Part shown: positions 6,376 to 9,158 of the stretch, piece by piece
How positions within the stretch are numbered: the first letter of the stretch is position 1
Layout of the letters: each line of letters starts with the position of its first letter
Assembly (NCBI GenBank): GCA_035464115.1
Contig: DATHSN010000350.1
Span: 1-9,158 of the forward strand
Direction of reading: 5' to 3'
Length of the DNA: 9,158 bases
Origin: DATHSN01 sp035464115
Lineage (GTDB): Bacteria > Actinomycetota > Acidimicrobiia > Acidimicrobiales > SKKL01
Notes under the pieces: generated by a model
Told to the model about the DNA's origin: nothing
The model's database searches: none
Seen by the model: only the letters and a program-made list of their open reading frames with translations
Program-made: the position numbers and the translations under genes

Positions 6376-6646
6376 CGGACCTCCTCGGTGACCGTCCGTC
6401 GCATCCTGGCACGACCCGGTTCGCTCGGCGACATCTCGTCGGACCCGGCGCCGCCCGGCACCCGGACCCCTGGGCGGGATCGCGGGCTGGCGCGCCGATC
6501 ACCGGACACTCGACCGGCTGCGCCCGGCGCATCGATCCGCGGACCGCCGGCTCACCGCTCGGTTCCTGCCTTTGGGGCCTTGCCTCTGCGGCGGAACCCG
6601 CTCGTGATGGGAGGTGGAAGCAGTGAACGAGCATCGGAGGTTGGTC
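6376..6646. promoter_or_regulatory. Divergent intergenic region upstream of encapsulin operon and hydrolase
   Basis: A 271-bp non-coding spacer between divergent genes. It must contain the promoter of the ferritin-encapsulin operon (minus strand) and one for the hydrolase (plus strand). I could not find a convincing -35/-10 pair on either strand. I also find no sequence resembling a Fur or IdeR iron box, so iron control cannot be argued from this DNA. The stretch near 6565-6615 is slightly less GC-rich and holds TTGCCT at 6580-6585, a possible -35 without a clear -10. Otherwise I see nothing in it. Confidence 0.3.
6636..6640 (+). promoter_or_regulatory. Ribosome binding site for the lipoprotein start at 6647
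   Basis: GGAGG sits six bases before ATG 6647, which begins a textbook lipoprotein signal peptide. A second GGAGG at 6610-6614 lies eight bases before GTG 6623, which would add eight residues (VNEHRRLV) to the N-terminus. The downstream start is preferred because it gives a short charged n-region followed immediately by the hydrophobic core. Confidence 0.6.
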
Positions 6647-7447
6647 ATGCTCAAGTACGTGCTTGCAGCGGCCGCGATGGCGATCGTGCCGCTCGGTCTC
6701 GTCGGTTGCTCAGACGGGAACGACGACGATGCGTTCGCCGTGACGACCACCGTGGTGTCCCATGAGACGACTCAGGACATCTGGGTGTGGGCACCCGATG
6801 CCGAGGGCCCCTGGCCGATCATCTACGCCCTCCACGGCACGGATGGGACAGGCGATGGTCTCGCCGCCACGGCCGGCGACCTGGCGAGCCACGGCTACGT
6901 CGTGTTCTCACCCACCTGGCGCTCGGAGATGGACGCCGAGTGCGGCTACCGGTACGCCCTGTCCATCGCCGATCAGTTCGGGGGCGACCCCGACCTGGGG
7001 ATCACCGGAATCGGTCACTCGCTGGGAGCATCGGCGAACCTCGTTGGTGGGCTCGATGACGCCGCCTACGCAGCCGGTGGGACCTTCGACGAGTGCTTCG
7101 CGGGCGGTCCCCGGGCCTCGGTGCTCGTCTCGATCGCCGGGTGCTACTACCAGTACCAGGGCAACGAGTTCGGCTTCGAACCCGTTCCGTTCTCGGGTCG
7201 CGACGTCGACATCACCCTCATCGCCGGGGACGAGGACACCGAGTGCGAACCGTGGCAGTCACGCGACGCCACCGCTGAGCTCGACGACGTCGGGTACGAC
7301 GCCCGACTCGTCGAGGTCGAGGGTGGCAACCACGCCAACGTCGTCTTCTACGAGATCATCGATGACGAGTGGGTGGCGGTCCCGGACGACCCGGTCGGCG
7401 AAGGCGTCGTCGAGATCATCCTCCAGGCGATCGACGCCAGCCGCTAG
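6647..7447 (+). CDS. Secreted lipoprotein, alpha/beta hydrolase (dienelactone-hydrolase/PAF-acetylhydrolase-like)
   Basis: A 266-residue protein. Residues 1-20 form a signal peptide (MLKYVL..., hydrophobic core) ending in the lipobox LVGC, with Cys21 as the predicted lipid-anchored residue, so the enzyme should sit on the outer face of the cytoplasmic membrane. The hydrolase fold shows 'ALHGTDGTGDG' (61-71, oxyanion region), the nucleophile elbow GIGHSLG with Ser125, a candidate acid in 'IAGDEDTE' (Asp195 or Asp197), and His229 in 'EGGNHANV'. The mature chain has four further cysteines (99, 150, 166, 200), an even number compatible with two disulfides outside the cell. The substrate is not identifiable; esters or lipids are plausible. 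Codon choice is a little less GC-biased than in the flanking genes, which may reflect later acquisition. The upstream in-frame GTGs at 6614 and 6623 are alternatives. It probably has its own promoter. Confidence 0.85.
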   Translation: MLKYVLAAAAMAIVPLGLVGCSDGNDDDAFAVTTTVVSHETTQDIWVWAPDAEGPWPIIYALHGTDGTGDGLAATAGDLASHGYVVFSPTWRSEMDAECGYRYALSIADQFGGDPDLGITGIGHSLGASANLVGGLDDAAYAAGGTFDECFAGGPRASVLVSIAGCYYQYQGNEFGFEPVPFSGRDVDITLIAGDEDTECEPWQSRDATAELDDVGYDARLVEVEGGNHANVVFYEIIDDEWVAVPDDPVGEGVVEIILQAIDASR

Positions 7448-7511
7448 TCGGATCGTCCCAGAACGCGGCCACGAGGTGCTCGCAGCCGCTCCCGCCTGCT
7501 AGATCGAGGCG

Positions 7512-7967
7512 GTGCACACCGCCACCGCATCGCTCCTCGCCACCGACGGTCCGCTCGGCGATGGCCGCATCGACAACTACGTGATCGACTCGTCGGTCCA
7601 CCTCGGAATGGGGGTCGTGGTGCTCGTCGCCATGGTGGGTGCCGCCGCCTGGCTCATCCGCCTGGCCCTCGCCGGCCGCGAGGTCGACCGCGTCGGGCAG
7701 GGCCTGGTCATCGCCGCACAGGTGGCGCTGGCCGTCCAGGTCCTGCTCGGGATCAAGCTGCTCGACCAGGGGCAGGGGATCGCCCAGCTCTACATCCACT
7801 ACGTGGGTGGCGCGCTGCCGCTCGGGCTGTTCCTCGCCGCGGGGTGGTTCAGCTTCCGCGACCCGGTGCGGCGCACCCGTCTGCTCGCGGTGCTCACCAC
7901 CGCCGGGCTCGTCTCGGCCACCATGGCCTTCTTCATCGGACAGGCCTACGCCAACCGCTTCGTCTGA
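7512..7967 (+). CDS. Small four-helix membrane protein of unknown function
   Basis: A 151-residue protein from GTG 7512 to TGA 7965-7967. Four hydrophobic helices are evident, near residues 29-52, 62-83, 94-115 and 122-145. A short polar N-terminus precedes them, and the basic loop 'RDPVRRTRL' (116-124) lies between helices 3 and 4. Histidines His30 and His96 lie at the starts of helices 1 and 3, and helix 2 carries Gln70 and Gln76 in 'AAQVALAVQVLLGIK'. The pattern Q-x-x-L-G followed by a histidine helix recalls half of a heme A synthase (CtaA) bundle, but this is only a resemblance and no family is assigned. GAGG at 7506-7509 is rather close to the GTG (two bases); GTG 7581 is an alternative start that would remove the polar N-terminus. 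The gene lies 64 bp after the hydrolase and 84 bp before mscS, all on one strand. Confidence 0.7.
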   Translation: MHTATASLLATDGPLGDGRIDNYVIDSSVHLGMGVVVLVAMVGAAAWLIRLALAGREVDRVGQGLVIAAQVALAVQVLLGIKLLDQGQGIAQLYIHYVGGALPLGLFLAAGWFSFRDPVRRTRLLAVLTTAGLVSATMAFFIGQAYANRFV

Positions 7968-8010
7968 GCACCGGGTCCGGTCGCCGCACCGTCGCCGCCG
8001 GTCCCATCGC

Positions 8011-8016
8011 TAGGGT
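8011..8016 (+). promoter_or_regulatory. Candidate -10 box upstream of the mechanosensitive channel gene
   Basis: TAGGGT fits the TAnnnT form common in actinobacterial promoters and lies 35 bases before GTG 8052. The matching -35 position (about 7988-7993, ACCGTC) is weak. It is the only AT-containing island in the 84-bp spacer 7968-8051. Confidence 0.3.
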
Positions 8017-8051
8017 GGACCGCCGTCTCGACCTCGACGCCGGAGCCACCT

Positions 8052-9080
8052 GTGCGCCTGCCGCTGCAGATCACCGACGACCGCCTGCTCGACGTGTGCG
8101 GCGAGCCCCCGTCGTGGTCGTGCGAGTGGGTCCTCGAGCAGACCGAGAGCGACGTCATGGCGCGCGCGGCCGACTGGCTCTTCGCCCGGCCGCTGTCGAT
8201 CCTCACCATCGTCCTGGTGGCCTGGGTGGCCAACCGGCTGCTGCGCCGGGGCATCCGCAGGATGGTCGAGCGCCTGAGGGACCCGGCGCCGACCGCGATG
8301 GACTCGCTGCGGAGCAAGGCGCCGGCGGCGTTCATGCCCACCCAGACGATCAACCTCCGACAGTCGGCTCGTGCCGAGACCGTCGGCAGCGTGCTGCGGT
8401 CGGTGGGCTCCGCGCTCATCTGGACGACGGCCGGCATCATGATCCTCGCCGAGCTGGGCATCGCCATCGGTCCGCTGGTGGCCAGCGCCGGCATCGCCGG
8501 CGTCGCCCTCGGCTTCGGCGCCCAGAGCCTGGTGAAGGACTTCCTCTCGGGCATCTTCATGATCCTCGAGGACCAGTACGGCGTCGGCGACATCATCGAC
8601 GTCGGCGAGGCCACCGGCGTGGTCGAGGCGGTGACGCTGCGGTCCACTCGCCTGCGGTCGGTCGACGGCACGGTCTGGCACGTCCCGAACGGCGAGATCA
8701 CCCGCGTCGGCAACATGTCCCAGCAGTGGTCCCGGGCGCTGCTCGACGTCGAGGTCGCCTACGACACCGACCTGCGCCGGGCCCGCGAGGTCATCCAGCA
8801 GGTCGCCGACGACATGTACGCCGAGCCGGCGTGGGCCACCAAGATCCTCGAACCACCCGAGATCTGGGGCATCGAGAACCTCGGCGCATCGGGCATCGCC
8901 ATCCGCCTGGTCATCAAGACGCTGCCCGCCGAGCAGTGGGCGATGATGCGCGAGCTGCGCATCCGTCTCAAGGAGGCGTTCGACGCCGAGGGCATCGAGA
9001 TCCCGTTCCCGCAGCGCACCGTGTGGGTGCGCCGCGACGGCGACGACGCCCCCGCCGACGACAGCTTCGACCCCGCCTGA
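8052..9080 (+). CDS. mscS: MscS-family small-conductance mechanosensitive channel
   Basis: A 342-residue channel that opens under membrane tension to release solutes during hypo-osmotic shock. Membrane helices lie near residues 46-64 and 116-135. The pore-lining helix follows at about 140-172, with the Gly/Ala-rich packing motif 'ASAGIAGVALGFGAQSLVKD' (144-163) and 'GIFMILEDQYGVGD' (167-180), which are diagnostic. The beta domain ('GVVEAVTLRSTRLRSVDGTV' 189-208, 'VPNGEITRVGN' 211-221) and the alpha/beta C-terminal vestibule domain (about 230-325, ending 'GIEIPFPQRTVWV') complete the usual architecture. A short acidic tail follows. Three transmembrane helices and this length match the MscS/YkuT-like group and not the large MscK type. 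The start GTG 8052 is supported by GGAG 8042-8045 six bases upstream. Some family members also pass amino acids or ions, and the substrate is not specified by sequence. Confidence 0.94.
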   Translation: MRLPLQITDDRLLDVCGEPPSWSCEWVLEQTESDVMARAADWLFARPLSILTIVLVAWVANRLLRRGIRRMVERLRDPAPTAMDSLRSKAPAAFMPTQTINLRQSARAETVGSVLRSVGSALIWTTAGIMILAELGIAIGPLVASAGIAGVALGFGAQSLVKDFLSGIFMILEDQYGVGDIIDVGEATGVVEAVTLRSTRLRSVDGTVWHVPNGEITRVGNMSQQWSRALLDVEVAYDTDLRRAREVIQQVADDMYAEPAWATKILEPPEIWGIENLGASGIAIRLVIKTLPAEQWAMMRELRIRLKEAFDAEGIEIPFPQRTVWVRRDGDDAPADDSFDPA

Positions 9081-9100
9081 GCCCTCCGACCGACCCGCCG

Positions 9101-9157
9101 GGGCGTTCTTCCGGCAGAAGTGGTCGCTGAACGACCACTTCTGCCGGAAGAACGCCC
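9101..9157. repeat. Perfect 26-bp inverted repeat with 5-base loop after mscS
   Basis: Arms 9101-9126 and 9132-9157 are exact reverse complements, separated by CTGAA (9127-9131). The left arm begins GGGCGTTCTTCCGGC and ends AAGTGGTCG. It starts 20 bases after the mscS stop. The stem is long and mismatch-free, and its base composition is lower in GC than the surrounding genes. It could be a strong rho-independent terminator, possibly bidirectional, but the window ends one base past the right arm, so a T-tract cannot be seen. A dispersed palindromic repeat is the other possibility. Confidence 0.85.
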
Positions 9158-9158
9158 G

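Noticed and set aside
6376..6480. Iron-responsive operator (Fur or IdeR box) before the ferritin-encapsulin operon
   Set aside because: No sequence resembling the AT-rich palindromes those regulators bind is present in this spacer.

Overview
The window is GC-rich DNA that is almost fully coding. Codons end mostly in G or C, several starts are GTG, and spurious antisense reading frames are long, as expected at this base composition. The gene content (an RDD protein with an N-terminal VDxD repeat, paired CNNM/CorC-type proteins, a family 1 encapsulin with encapsulated ferritin, an MscS channel) fits a high-GC actinobacterium. An acidimicrobial origin is possible, but that placement is inference; no rRNA or other phylogenetic marker is present.

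Layout, left to right. (1) 1-956 (+) is the 3' part of an RDD-family membrane protein whose N-terminal region is at least nine tandem copies of a 9-residue unit; its 5' end lies outside the window. (2) 975-2654 (-) is a complete AMP-forming acyl-CoA synthetase, convergent with gene 1. (3) A 136-bp divergent spacer leads to 2791-4107 (+) and 4104-5207 (+), two tandem DUF21/CNNM-CBS membrane proteins fused translationally by a GTGA overlap; the second lacks the C-terminal CorC_HlyC domain. (4) 5195-6375 (-) is a two-gene operon, encapsulated ferritin followed by the encapsulin shell, joined by an ATGA overlap and running tail-to-tail into the CNNM pair with a 13-bp overlap. (5) 6376-6646 is the divergent spacer. 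(6) 6647-7447 (+) is a secreted lipoprotein of the alpha/beta-hydrolase fold. (7) 7512-7967 (+) is a small four-helix membrane protein. (8) 8052-9080 (+) is an MscS-type mechanosensitive channel, followed by a perfect 26-bp inverted repeat that ends one base before the window edge.

The clearest functional unit is the encapsulin nanocompartment. The ferritin-like cargo keeps its ferroxidase residues and ends in a cargo-loading peptide, and the shell gene follows directly, so together they should form an iron-oxidising, iron-storing protein cage. The cargo peptide carries a proline where a branched hydrophobic residue is normal. The rest is mainly membrane and ion physiology (CNNM pair, MscS, RDD, small membrane protein) plus fatty-acid activation. 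I see no CRISPR array, tRNA, rRNA, insertion sequence or phage gene.
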